Positions 34,414-46,737 of a stretch of 64,000 nucleotides of DNA are shown here, piece after piece (the stretch's first letter is position 1; the number at the start of each line of letters is the position of its first letter). Made by a program: the position numbers and the translations under genes. The notes below the pieces were generated by a model. The model saw only the letters and a list, made by a program, of their open reading frames with translations. It did no database searches and was not told the DNA's origin. The DNA is from Viscum album (lineage: Eukaryota > Streptophyta > Magnoliopsida > Santalales > Viscaceae), in assembly GCA_963277665.1 (NCBI GenBank), contig OY728143.1, forward strand, positions 1,118,416,110-1,118,480,109, in the 5' to 3' direction.

Positions 34414-36791
34414 TGTAACACCCCGAGATTTTATGAGAAGTATTATTTTTAATTTATTTGATGTATTGTGTTGTATGATACCCCAAGATTATCTTGTGTT
34501 ATATGCAACACCGTATTATCTTGCATTATATGCAACACTAATCTTGGATCGTGTTACACACAATTTCAAGTTTGTTTGATAGTAGTTATTCTATGAAACA
34601 TTTATTATATATATATATATTAAATGTATTAATGAAATATGGTTGGATTTTATTACATGCAACAACAAAGGAGTCATGCACTACATGCAACCCTGACTTG
34701 GCTTTCATTACACGCAATCGCGACCTTCCTTGATAGCGTGTGTCGTACGCAATACCGGGTTTTACTAAACAGCGATATATTATTATAATACTATTATGGA
34801 CTAGCCATTACGAATAATATTAACTACTTATTGAATTTTATAACATTATTATTCATCTTACACATTTTCTAGAACATGGTATAAGAACAAAATAAATTTT
34901 TCGGGTAAAATAAGTATTTTTCAAAAAAATGCAGTTTTTCCACATTTTGATGGCGCAACCACTTTAAATCTAGTTTTTGACACGTTTATAAGTTTAATTT
35001 GGAAAAATAAAATTCTTATTTGGAATCAGGATATGAAAATTTACTTTGGATCAATTTTTCATACTATTCTGATAACTTTCATATTTTAATGAATAGTAAA
35101 AACATGCTATATTTTAATTAAAAACAACTTTTTTCATCGTAAAAATTTATGTGGTTAAATTATAATATTTAATGGTTTTAAAGTATAAATAGAAAATATT
35201 TTTACCATTTAATATAATTTATGTCAGAAACATTGATTTTACATTGAATTCATAGGTTAAATCAACTCAATCTTTTGCAATGTTTTAAAAAAGAACCCAT
35301 TTTCTTTCAACACTGGGATTAATTTTAATTTAATTTCTGAAACTTATGTGTATTGAATTTGGAAAAGTGGATTCCATATTTGGAATCAGTGGGTCCAAAT
35401 TATATTAATAGACAACCTTTTATCTTTGGGCATTATGAATAGTAACTATAGTAAATTTTATTTACCATAGTAAAAGGTGAATCGGGTAATTAAGGGTAAA
35501 TATAATATTATAAAATTACCCTAACACTTGTCTTAATACAATTGGATGATTATATTTCTTCCTAATTCATATTTCGGTCGAAATGGATTCCATTAGAACC
35601 CACTTGGAGGTGATTAAGACCTTTAGTTTATTTTATTTAAAGGAAAGTGAAATATGTCTCACTCAAACTTTAATAATTTATGTATTTCTAATATAAGGCT
35701 ATATAGAATATAAATTCGGTCATAAATACTCATTTTAAATCTAAAATGTTATTATTTATCATGGTAACTTATTTGTAATTTTTAAGAGTTATTTAATTAC
35801 CTTATTATCTTATACATTAATGATGCATCAATTATTTATTTAGTAAAAAAATAAATAATATTGTTTTTATTTAAATAGTAATACTTATTAAAGGGATCCA
35901 AAACCTACCCAAAACATATTGGTTGTGTATATATACACCATAATCATCCAATGACCGAATATATGACCATTTGGAGTCTTATAAAAGTGATTATGACACT
36001 TATATTAATTTATTTTATATGATGTCAAAGTTGTCCCCTTCATAATTTAATAAATATAAAATTTTAAAATTTGGGTCTATTAGAAGATAAATCCGACTAA
36101 ATGTATTATTATGAAATATATAAGATTTATCTTCATCCTAGTATTTTAATTTTAATTTTTATACAACAAATAAGTATATTTATTAATTATACAAAAATGT
36201 TGTAGTAATTATTTTATTAAGAGAAATATCAAATAAATGGTTTTACAAATAGTAAAATAAATATTATATGAACTATTTAATGTGCTCCACTAATGTTCTA
36301 TATTACTATGACATGTTAGGAACATATTAAATATTTTATTTCTAATATATCCTCTATGTGGATTTTATTTAAATTCAAATAAATGAATAGTGTCAAAATT
36401 AACACTATGTTATTTTATTAAAATAACATATTATTAAATTTCTTAAAAACCACAAAAATACTTAAAATTTATAAATTAAAATTTATATATTCTAAAATTT
36501 CATAAATTATTTAATTATGGATAATTAACAGCACATAAGTAATTACTTATAACAATTTAAAATTTAGAATCTTATTACCACAAATAAAATTTAATAGATT
36601 AAATAAGGATAAATCAATTTGATAATGTTTAAAATAAATTCCCTACATTTATAAATTTTATTGGTTGATGCGATTACAACCATATCTCATTTAATCTTAG
36701 AATTTGAGTCATTTTTGGTGGTTTTTATGTGGGGTTAGATTTATTATAAATTAATATTTTTAAGATTTCCAAAGGTGCCCCTCTCCTCCAT

Positions 36792-36800
36792 TATAAAAAG
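36792..36800 (+). promoter_or_regulatory. TATA box, LTR 2
   Basis: TATAAAAAG followed by GGCACCCCTTCCCTC, the same arrangement as in LTRs 1 and 3. It would drive transcription of unit 2. Confidence 0.75.
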
Positions 36801-37135
36801 GGCACCCCTTCCCTCTTCTATTCACAACCTTTTAAGCCTTTAATCTCGGCCAAACCCTGATAATTTCTCTTCTCCACTTCCCTAGAAACATTCTGGAGGT
36901 TCTGGTCTTCTCAAAAGACCTACTCGACTTCCTTAAGAGAAGGCTTAAACGAGGTGTGTCGAATAAGAGGTAATCTCTTCTTCCGATTCTCTCAAGATTC
37001 TTCCTTCATCTAATTCTTATTCTTTAGTTGTCTCATTATAAAGTAATAACATCAGTATTAATTATATAAATATATGTTATTATAAATATTAAACAACCTT
37101 ATTTCACCTTCTATCCATCCTATAGAAAACAAAAT

Positions 37136-37560
37136 CACCACGCGCACGTACGTACGGAATACCATCTCCACGCCATGGTGTAATCTGTTTTCGACCACCA
37201 CCTTACATGGACGAGTATAAGGGTGAAATAAATAACTAGATATGATTATTGTAAAGTGATATTGATTCTGAAATTTTATACATACACTTCAATACAATTC
37301 CACGATCATGGGAATGATATCATCGCTCGTGCGTACGTACGGACTACCGTCTCCACGACGCGATGAGATTCATTATCCATGTTCACCATTCACGAATGAT
37401 TATAAAGTATATATAATGAATAATAATGAAATATATGAAATAATAATCATACTTTATTTATGTATATATATATTTATGTCATTTACTTAATTCCATTCAA
37501 TTCAATAAGGAAACGAAAACAACGTTCATGTGTACGTACGGCCTACCGTCTCCATGAACG
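37136..37560 (+). other. Three core-sharing hairpins, LTR 2
   Basis: Hairpins at 37136-37180 (CACCACG/CATGGTG, one mismatch), 37321-37365 (CATCGCTCGTG/CACGACGCGATG) and 37523-37560 (CGTTCATG/CATGAACG, perfect). The shared core reads CGTACGTACGG, then AATA, ACTA or CCTA, then CCGTCTCC (CCATCTCC in the first). The spacing between hairpins (about 185 and 200 bases) matches the other LTRs. Confidence 0.7.
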
Positions 37561-37862
37561 GTGTATTTCATTCCATTTATCGATCTATCATATATATATA
37601 TATATGTATATTATGAATATATATTATATATAAATCATGTTTTAGATTATGTAATTATGTAAATCAGTATATAAGTAATAATATCCAGAACAACAAGTGG
37701 AAATATGTATGATAAATGTAACGATTTTACCCAAAATGCTGATTTAACATGGAATTTACAAAATAACGGGTAATATAAAGTCATAAGTGAACCATATATG
37801 ATATCATAACAATGAATATGATTCTATAATAATTCAATGACATTATTTAAATCATTATACAG

Positions 37863-37898
37863 GAGGTTCGGATACGTACGAAGCATATCGGACCTAAG
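37863..37898 (+). other. Putative 36-nt exon, LTR 2
   Basis: Preceded by CATTATACAG and followed by GTAAGGG. Its ends GGTTCGGATA and TATCGGACC pair with one bulge and one wobble, leaving a CGTACGAAGCA loop that shares CGTACG with the upstream hairpins. Confidence 0.5.
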
Positions 37899-39191
37899 GT
37901 AAGGGATAATTTTGCAAATCTCATTTTTATCCGAGATTGCTTATACGTAAGTATTTACTGGGGTTATTGTTATCATCCATGTCCATGTTTTCTAAAACCA
38001 TTTTTATGTGTGTATAATGTCATTTTTACCCATTTTGACTTTTACTACATGGTATGTCAGGAATATTTCTTTGGTTTACGTTACGAGATACTTTTTGACT
38101 TTTCTGACAAAAGTACGAGGAGAATGATTTTTTAAATTATATGGTATGAAAGGATTTTTATGGTTTTATAAAGCCTTATTTTTATGAAGATTCCTCCAAA
38201 ATATTTCATGACTATTTCCAACAAAATATCTTTCTTTTAAAAATGAATTATGTTTTCTCAAAAGAAATTGATTTTGAAGAAGAAATGATATTTTACTCAA
38301 GAATTCATTTCAAGGGTTTTAGAAAAACCATTTTTCCATCTAAGATGAAATTATTTCATATGTGTATGTTTCAAGTATAATGTCTATATTATTTAAATGG
38401 TTTCACTTTTATTATTATGAAATTATATCCATTAATTTTATATGGATTATGTGATGATGGGATAATGTTCATGAAACCCATTTTATTCGTTGGGTTATTA
38501 TGAATTATGTATGTTTCTTTTGTGGCACAAGTAAGAATGATTTCATTATGAGATGGGTGGAACCTATATATCCCTCCAATGCATTGGGTAAAGATTTATA
38601 TCTCATGAGATATACAAGGGTGGAATGGTAACTTAATCTGGTTCAGTGTTATAGGACTGAAACGAGGAGTGAACTCGACTCAGAAAGGGACTTTGTCCAC
38701 TAAGATGGTTTTGGCAGAAATTCCTTGGATACAATGGAAATCATAAAATTTTATGAATGGTTGCCACAATTACATGTTTTATTCCCATTATATTTTATCA
38801 TGATTGATGTTCCATTATGATATATGCCTTACGTACTTCCACGATTTATGTCTTTGCTCATGATTTTTATGTTTAAATTTCAAGTTCAAGTTTTCTCTTT
38901 CAAATGTTTATGGAATGTTTTATGTTCACTATGTTTGCCCTTACTGAGCATTTGAGCTCACCCTTTTTGTGTTTTCTTTTCCCCAGGATATGAGGAAAGG
39001 TTTTAGCTAATAAAAAAAGGAATATCTTTATGGGAGATGTTGAAGATCATTCACCAAGATTAGAATATTATGTTCCATGTTTCCAAAGACACCAAACTAT
39101 TACGGTCCTTTGGTGTATTTTTTTGTTATGTATTAAATATTCCGCAAAAGTAATGTAATGTTCATGTACGTCAAGATTGTGCCTCTACAGT

Positions 39192-39204
39192 TGGTATCAG
39201 AGGA
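39192..39204 (+). promoter_or_regulatory. Primer-binding site, unit 2
   Basis: TGGTATCAGAGGA two bases after LTR 2, identical to the site of unit 1. Confidence 0.85.
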
Positions 39205-39449
39205 AGGGTTTAGTTAACCTTTGGAAACTAGGATGCGAAAACTTTAGTGAGATCCCTAGAGATATTTTTAAGGTATATCTAGGGATGTCCCTAAGGTTAA
39301 GTATAAGTATAGGTTATAGTCCTAGGATTACGGTAACAGTCATAGAATTAAACCTAAGATGTTATATATTGAAGGTACTCCCCCTTTATTATGTTGTTTT
39401 CCCTAGCATGAGTTTTGCCTCACACACTATTCTTTTTGGGTTTTTGACG

Positions 39450-40562
39450 ATGGCTGGAACCCGAAGGAACCGTGTTGATCAATGTAATGGACGATGTAAT
39501 GATTGTACTCCTGAACAAACCAAAGTTATGGGAGATGGAGTGAAAAATTTTATTGCCATACTTACACAAACTATGAATCATTCTGGACATCCAAATGAGC
39601 AGAGGAGGGAACAATATTCTATTAAGTCCTTCATGAGTCAACGTCCACCTTCTTTCAATGGGTCTTCTGATCCACTTGTTGATGAACAATGGATCAGTAC
39701 CATTGAAAAGATATTTTCCATACTTCGCTGTTCGGAACATGATAAAGTCATTCTAGCTATTTACAGTTTAGAAGGTGAAGCAGACCAGTGGTGGACTCTA
39801 ATTAAGAATACAAGGCCCCAAGATGAAATTGAATCCATTGAATGGGACGAGTTCAAGAACATTTTTTTCAGTAAGTACTTCCCTCGTATTCTTTGAACAA
39901 AGATGGAAAAGGAGTTCCTTGATCTTAAGAAAAAGGATGATGAATCTGTTGGTATATACAAAGCGAATTATACAATACATTCATGGTATGAATATGGTTT
40001 TATCATCCAACCTGAATGTAAAGTAGATCAATTATTTAGTGGCTTAAAACCAAGTCTTCAAAGGGAATTAGCTATTAGATACTTTAGTAGCTATGATGAA
40101 ATTGTGCGTTGTGCTATCAAGGTAGAAATGGAAGTTGGTGTTACATATCCATCTCATATTTTTGATAAGAAATGATAGATGGAGTTCAAGGATAAATCTC
40201 AGAATAATGGTGAAAAGAAGATGAATGTTTCTTTATGCTCAAAGTGTGGAAAGAAGCACGTTGGAGATTGTCTTAAAGGGACTAGAAAATGTTTTAAGTG
40301 TGGAAAGGAAGGTCATAGAGCAGCTGAGTGTCGAAGTAATGGAAAAAAGGTTGCTAATGATGTGAATAATGAAAAGACTACAGAGAACGCACCACCAACA
40401 ATTCAATGCTTCAAGTGCAAGGAAATGCGGCATTATGCTAATAAATGCCCTAATCCATGGGTTAATGATGATCAACGTGAGAATCCTCTTAAGGAAAATG
40501 ATAAAGGGAAGTCTCATGCGATCACTATTTATGATGTTGAGTATGAAAAGGATGTTGTGTAA
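39450..40562 (+). pseudogene. gag of unit 2, nearly intact but with three stops
   Basis: A single frame of 371 codons broken only by TGA at 39894 and adjacent TGA-TAG at 40173-40178. The start at 39450 is chosen because it begins the MAGTRRNRVDQ segment shared with unit 1 and with the 20.8-kb relic. Capsid motifs are RPPSFNGSSDPLVDEQWIS, EGEADQWW, and a Y-F-P end followed by KMEKEFLDLKKKDDES. Three zinc knuckles are intact: CSKCGKKHVGDC (40236), CFKCGKEGHRAAEC (40290) and CFKCKEMRHYANKC (40407). The frame ends just inside the expected protease start (SHAITIYDVEYE), so pol was deleted from that point. A Cys-rich N terminus (QCNGRCNDC) is unusual. Particle formation and RNA binding are the family's role. 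Confidence 0.92.
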
Positions 40563-41155
40563 TGATTAAGTGTTTATGTAATGGGATTTCCAAATAGTAT
40601 CATGGAATCTCATTTATGGTATTGTGGAATTTTGGAATATCTATGTATTGGTTTTCAATAATTATATGGTACTGGTAACCATGAAAAAGTGATTGAAATA
40701 TTTTTGGAAAGTAGATGAAATGCGCATAATGAAGGGATAAGGAGAAAATAATATGTATGATAGTAATAATGATCTCTTGACTAATATAAGGACAAGGTGA
40801 TATCATGGTTTTAGTATATAGAAATTTTTGGATTTTGGTATGTGGAAAGAGTTAACTTTTGACAGCATTCATATTTTCACTAAGGTTCAATGGGTATTCA
40901 TTTTTCAAGAGAATAATGATTAAGGTATTCACATGATTGGAATGTGATCAACAATATATATCGGGGATAAATGATGGTATTCAAATGCTTGGTAGGTGAC
41001 ATTTCTAGTAATTGTTTTCTTTATACTATAAGCTTGGACATAAGTATTTTGGAAAAGCCTAAATATTTGAAATTGATTATGTTGGACATAAGTTAGTATT
41101 GTTTAAGGCTAGAACTATTTTTGTTATTATTGATGGAAGGTCATAATGATGTAAT
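40563..41155 (+). other. Non-coding 3' internal region, unit 2
   Basis: No coding potential. Nearly the same as 33029-33620 of unit 1. It replaces pol. Confidence 0.6.
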
Positions 41156-41159
41156 TTTA

Positions 41160-41281
41160 GAAAAAGGACAACCTGCATGACGGGCGGAAACCCATCGTGT
41201 TGGACAAGGCTGTGGGAATCGAACCCACAACCGATGTGTGACCAGACTTTATCGCCTACCTCTGGCCTAGAGGATGTCCCC
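41160..41281 (-). mobile_element. tRNA-derived SINE-like insert, unit 2
   Basis: The minus strand has A box CTAGGCCAGAGG (41270-41259) and B box GGTTCGATTCC (41225-41215) in a GTGGG/CCCAC arm. The ends GGACA near 41279 and TTGTCC near 41201 can pair like an acceptor stem. Downstream is a GGTTGTCC-TTTTT end. It is orthologous to 33627-33749, so it belongs to the element family. Confidence 0.6.
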
Positions 41282-41930
41282 GGTTATTATAAATTAGTTT
41301 TAATTTTTTAATTGGTATGTGATATGAAGTGTAAGTCCATTTTAGGAACCATATACGATTAATCGACTTATGTATATTTAATAAGTTTTGTTAACCTTTT
41401 GTTTGAGACAGAGGGAATGACCTTCCATTCTATCACATGATTCGCTAACACTTCACGATTAACAAAGTCAACTTCATTTCTTTAAGAGATGAAGTCGAAA
41501 TTGTTCAAGGCACGAACAATGGTGAGATTGAACCAAAATCATGCAAGTATTTCTTTTAATTCATAAACTTTATGGAGATGATCATCAAAACCAAAAATGA
41601 AATCCTAGTGCCCTCATATCTGATTAATCAGATGGTACATTAGATCATCACAAATTATTGGCTTTGTGATTGTTGGATTTTTCATAGCCACGTTCTCTAC
41701 AACTCTCCATCAGAACACGATGTTTAGATTTCTCTTCCATATCCATATTTTCACCTATGTTCCCCCATGAGGAAACCTAGTGATGAGTTAATTTGGGTAA
41801 CCGTTATGTTTTATACATCACTTTTTAAAATTAAGTTTTAATATTCCTTTTTACGATGTGGGTTTCTATTAAAGAGACTTTCAAGTAGTCAACCATTTAT
41901 AAGCCGGAAAAATTTCGAGGGCGAAATTAA

Positions 41931-41947
41931 TTTTAAGGGGGGTAGAA
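41931..41947 (+). promoter_or_regulatory. Polypurine tract, unit 2
   Basis: TTTTAAGGGGGGTAGAA immediately before LTR 3, preceded by CGAGGGCGAAATTAA, a typical context at the 3' end of Tekay/Del-like elements. Confidence 0.85.
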
Positions 41948-44325
41948 TGTAACACCACAAGATTTTATGAGAAGTATTAATTTTAATTTATTTCATGTAT
42001 TGTGTTGTATGATACCCCAATATTATCTTGCGTTATACGCAACACCGTATTAGCTTGTAGTATATGCAACACTAATCTTGGATCGTGTTACACACAATTT
42101 CAAGTTTTTTTGATAGTAGTTATTCTATGGAACATTGAGTATATATATATATATTCAATGTATTAATGAAATATGGTTGGATTTTATTATATGCAACAAC
42201 AAAGGAGTCATGCACTACACGCAACCCTGACTTGGCTTTCATTACATGGAATCACGACCTTCCTCGATAGCGTGTGTTGTACGCAATACCGGGTTTTACT
42301 AAACAACGATATATTATTATAATACTATTATAAACTAGCCATTATGAATATTATTAACTAAATTTTTAATTTTATAACATTATTATTAATCTTACACATT
42401 TTCTAGAACATGGTATAAGAACAAAATAAATTTTTTGGGTAAAATAAGTATTTTTAAAAAAAATTCAGTTTTGCCACCTTTTGATGGCACACCCACTTTA
42501 AATCTAGTTTTTGACATGTTTATAAGTTCAATTTCACAAAATAAAATTATTATTTGGAATCAGGATATGAAAATTTACTTTGGATAAATTTTTCATAATA
42601 TTATGATAACTTTCATATTTTAATGAATAGTAAAAACGCGTTATATTTTAATTAAAAACAACTTTTTTCATCGTAATAATTTATGTAGTTAAATTATAAT
42701 ATTTAATAGTTTTAATGTTAAAATAGAATATATTTTTACCATTTAATATAATGTATTTCATTAGAATTGATTTTACATTGAATTCGTAGGTTAAATCAAT
42801 TCAATCTTTTGCAATGTTTTAAACGAAAACCCATTTTCTTTCGACAACAGGATTAAATTTAATTTAATTTCTGAAACTTATGTGTATTGAATTTGGAAAA
42901 ATGGATTCCATATTTGGAATCAGTGGGTCCAAATTATATTAATAGACTACCTTTTATTTTTGGGCATTATGAATAGTAACTACGGTAATTTTTATTCAAC
43001 ATAGTAAAAGGTAAATCGGGTAATTAAGGGTAAATATAATATTATAAAATTACCCTAACACATGTATTAATACAATTGAATGATTATATTTCGTCCTAAG
43101 TCATATTTGGGTCTAAGTATAATCCATTTTAACCCACTTGGAGGTGATTAAGATCTATAATTTATTTTATATAAAGGAAAGTGAAATATGTCTCAATCAA
43201 ACTTTAATAATTAAATTATTTCTAATATAAGGTTATATAGATTATAAATTCGGTTATAAATACTCATTTGAAAGGTAAAATATTTTTATTTATCATGGTA
43301 ATTTATTTGTAATTTTTAAGAGTTATTTAATAACCTTATTAGCTTATACATTAATGATGCAGAAATTATTTATTTAGTAAAAAAATTAATAATATTGTTT
43401 TTATTTAAATATTAATACATATTAAAGGGATCAAAAACCTGACCAAAACTTATTGGTAGTGTACATATACACCATAATCATCAAATTACCAAATATATGA
43501 CCGTTTGGAGTCTTATAAAAGTTATTATGCCACTTATATTAGTTTATTTTATATGATGTCAAAGTTGTCACCTTCATAATTTAATAAATATAAATTTTTA
43601 CAATTTTAATATTATAGAAGATAAATCCGAATAAATGTATTATTATGAAATATATAAGATTTATCGTCATCCTAGTATTTTAATTTTAATTTTTATACAA
43701 CAAATAATTATATTTAATAATTATACAAAAAAGTTGTAGTAATTATTGATTGAAGAGAAATATCAAATAAATGGTTATACAAATAGTAAAATAAATATTA
43801 TATGAACCATTTAATGTGATCCACTAATGTTCTAGATTTCTATGACATGTTAGTAACCTATTAAATATTTTATTTCAAACATATCCTCTGTGTGGATTCT
43901 ATTTAAATTCAAATAAATGAATTGTGTCAAAATTAACACTATTGTTATTTTATTAAATTAACATATTATTAAATTGTTTAAAAATCACAAAAATATTTAA
44001 AAATTATAAACTAAAATTTATATAGTCTAAAATGTCATAAACTATCTAATTATGGACAATTCATAGCACATAAGTAATTATTTATAACAATTTAAAATTT
44101 AGATTCTTATTACCACAAAAAAATTTAATAGATTAAATAAGGATAAATCAAGTTGATAATGTTTAAAATAAATTCCATACATGTCTAAATTTTATTGGTT
44201 TATGATATTATGACCCTATCTCATCTATTATTAGAATATGAGTCATTTGTGGTGGTTTTTAAGTGGGGTTAGTTTTATTATAAATTAATATTTTTTAGAT
44301 TTCCAAAGGTGCCCCTCTCCTCCCT

Positions 44326-44334
44326 TATAAAAAG
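44326..44334 (+). promoter_or_regulatory. TATA box, LTR 3
   Basis: TATAAAAAG preceded by CCCCTCTCCTCCCT and followed by GGCACCCC. Confidence 0.75.
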
Positions 44335-44668
44335 GGCACCCCTTCCCTCTTCTCTTCACACCCTTTTGGGCCTTGATTCTCAGGCAAAACATGACCATTT
44401 ATCTTCTCCACTTTCCTAGAAACATTCTGGAGGTTCTGGTCGTCTCAAAAGACCAACTCGACTTCCTTAAGAGAAGTCTTAAAGGAGGTGCGTCGAAGAA
44501 GAGGTAATCTCTTTTTCCGATTCTCTCAAGTTTCTTCCTTTATCTACTTATTATTCTTTAGTTTTCTCATTATAAAGTAATAAAATCAGTATTAATTATA
44601 TAATGATATGTTATTATAACTATAAAACAACCTTATTTCACCTTCTATCCATCCTATAGAAAACAAAA

Positions 44669-45095
44669 CCACCGCGTGTGCGTACGTACGGAATATCGTC
44701 TCCATGCCGTGGTGTAATCTGATTTCGACCACCACCTTACTTGGATGGGTATAAGGGTGTAAATAAATAACTATACCTGATTATTTTAAAGTGATATTTA
44801 TTCTTAAATATTATACATATGCTTCAATACAATTCCACGATCATGGGAATGATATCATCGCTCGTGCGTACGTACGGACTACCGTCTCCACGACGCGATG
44901 AGATTCATTCTCCATGTTAACCATTCATGAATCATTATAAAGTTTATATAATGAATAATAATGAAATATATGACATAATAATGATACTGGATTTATGTAT
45001 ATATATATGTATTTCATTTACTTAATTCCATTCAATTCAATAAGGAAATGAAAACAACGTTCATGCGTACATACGGCCTACCGTCTCCATGAACG
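44669..45095 (+). other. Three core-sharing hairpins, LTR 3
   Basis: Hairpins at 44669-44714 (stem imperfect, CCACCGCG/CCGTGGTG), 44856-44900 (CATCGCTCGTG/CACGACGCGATG) and 45058-45095 (CGTTCATG/CATGAACG, perfect). In the first, the inner pair is ACGG/TCGT, a change that keeps pairing by a G.T wobble. Confidence 0.65.
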
Positions 45096-45403
45096 GTGTA
45101 TTTCATTCCATTTATTGATCTATCATATATATATATATATATATATGTATATGCTGAATATATATTTTATATAAATCATGTTTTACAATCTGGAATTATT
45201 TAAATCAGTATATAAGTAATAATATCATGAACAACAAGTCAAAATACGTACGATAAATGTAACGATTTTACCCAAAATGCTGATTTAACATGGAATTTAC
45301 AAAAGAATGGGTAATATAAAGTCATAAGTGAACCATATGTGATATCATAACAATGAATATGATTCTGTAATAATTCAATGAAATTATTTAAATCATTATA
45401 CAG

Positions 45404-45439
45404 GAGGTTCGGATACGTACGAAGCATATCGGACCTAAG
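45404..45439 (+). other. Putative 36-nt exon, LTR 3
   Basis: The segment is bounded by ATTATACAG and GTAAGGG, and by eye its sequence is the same as in LTR 2. Confidence 0.5.
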
Positions 45440-46732
45440 GTAAGGGATAATTTTGCAAATCTCATTTTTATCCGAGATTGCTTATACGTAAGTATTTACT
45501 GGGGTTATTGTTATCATCAATGTCCATGTTTTCTAAAAGTGTTTTTATGTATTTTTAATTTCTTTTTTACGCATTTTGACTTTTACTACATGGTATTTAA
45601 GGAATCATTCTTTTGTTTACGTTTTGAGGTACTTTTTGACTTTTCTGACAAAAGTAATAGGAAAATGTTTTTTTTAACTTATACGGCTTGAAAGGATTTT
45701 TACGGTCTTATAAAGCCTTATTTTCATGAAGATTCCTACAAACGATTTCGTGACTATTTCCAACAAAATCTCTTTCTTTTAAAATTGCATGAGGTTTTGT
45801 GAAAAGAAATTGATTTTGAAGAAGAAAGGATATTTTCTTCAAGAATTCATTTCAAGTGTTTTATCAAAACCATTTTTCCATCTAAGATGACATTATTTTC
45901 ATATGTGTATGTTTCACGTATAATGTCTCTATGATTTACATGGATTCACATTTATTATTATGAAATGATATCCATTACTTTTATATAGATTATGTGATGA
46001 TGGGATGATGTTTATGAAACCCATTTTATTCGTTGGGTTATTATGAATGATGTTTGTTTATTTTGTGGCACAAGTAAGAGTGATTTCATTATGAGATGGG
46101 TGGGACCTATATCTCCCTCCAATGCATTGGGTAAAGATTTATATCTCATGAGATAGACATGGTCGGAACAGTAAGTTAATTCGGTTCAGTGTTACAGGAC
46201 AGAAATGAGGAGTGAACTCGATTCAGAAAGGGACTTTGTCGACTAAGATGGTCTTGGCAGGAATGCCTTGGCTACTATGGAAATCATAAAATGTGCTGAA
46301 TTGTTTCCACAATTACATATTTTATTTCAATTATATTTTATCAAGATTGATTTTCCATTATGATATATTCCTTACGTACTTCCACAATTTATGTCTTTGC
46401 CCAAGATTTTGATGTTTAAATTTCATGTTCAGGTTTTTGCTTTCAAATGTTTATGGATTGTTTTATGTTCACTATTTGTTCCCTTACTGAGCATTTGATC
46501 TCACCCTTTTTGTGTTTTCTTTTCCCCAGGATATAAGGATAGGTTTTAGGTAAGGAAAAAAGGAATATATTTATGGGATATGTTGTGGATCTTTCACCAA
46601 GATTAGAAGATTATGTTCCAGGTTTCAAAGGCACTAAACTATTACGGACCTTTGGTGTCTGTTTTTGTTATGTATTAATTATTCTGCAAAAGTAATGTAA
46701 TGTCCATGTACGTCAAGATTTGGTCCTCTACA

Positions 46733-46737
46733 TATAT
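46733..46737. repeat. Right target-site duplication (TATAT)
   Basis: Partner of 26855-26859. TATAT is probably the original form, because it preserves a Tyr-Ile reading of the copia RT across the junction. Confidence 0.65.

Larger units (their letters stand above)
34414..39189 (+). mobile_element. LTR 2 of the tandem element (4.8 kb)
   Basis: Shared middle LTR: 3' LTR of unit 1 and 5' LTR of unit 2. Starts TGTAACACCCCGAG and ends GCCTCTACA. It contains the motif cluster (34495-34752), the TATA box TATAAAAAG at 36792, a donor at 36970, hairpins at 37136-37180, 37321-37365 and 37523-37560, the 36-nt exon-like segment at 37863-37898 and the acceptor at 38985. It has no flanking target duplication of its own, as expected for an internal LTR of a recombined tandem. 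Confidence 0.9.
26860..46732 (+). mobile_element. Tandem gag-only LTR element: LTR-internal-LTR-internal-LTR
   Basis: A 19.9-kb block of three LTRs (26860-31655, 34414-39189, 41948-46732) and two internal regions (31656-34413, 39190-41947), giving a ~7.54-kb period. Each internal region has an initiator-Met primer site, a broken gag, a SINE-like insert and a polypurine tract, but no protease, RT, RNase H or integrase. Such gag-only non-autonomous elements are known in plants as TR-GAG. Target duplications exist only at the outer ends, and the block splits a copia RT. I infer one insertion followed by unequal recombination between LTRs or between copies. Mobility would have needed pol from a relative such as the 17.8-24.1 kb element. 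Confidence 0.88.
41948..46732 (+). mobile_element. LTR 3 of the tandem element (4.8 kb)
   Basis: Starts TGTAACACCACAAG and ends TCCTCTACA, then TATAT (target duplication). It contains the motif cluster (42027-42285), TATA box at 44326, donor at 44504, hairpins at 44669-44714, 44856-44900 and 45058-45095, a long TA microsatellite near 45125-45146, the 36-nt segment at 45404-45439 and the acceptor at 46528. Confidence 0.9.

Noticed and set aside
45125..45146. TA microsatellites (also near 27058, 30053, 37590 and 62665)
   Set aside because: Ordinary AT slippage tracts at matching places in the LTRs. They explain length differences but are not notable.
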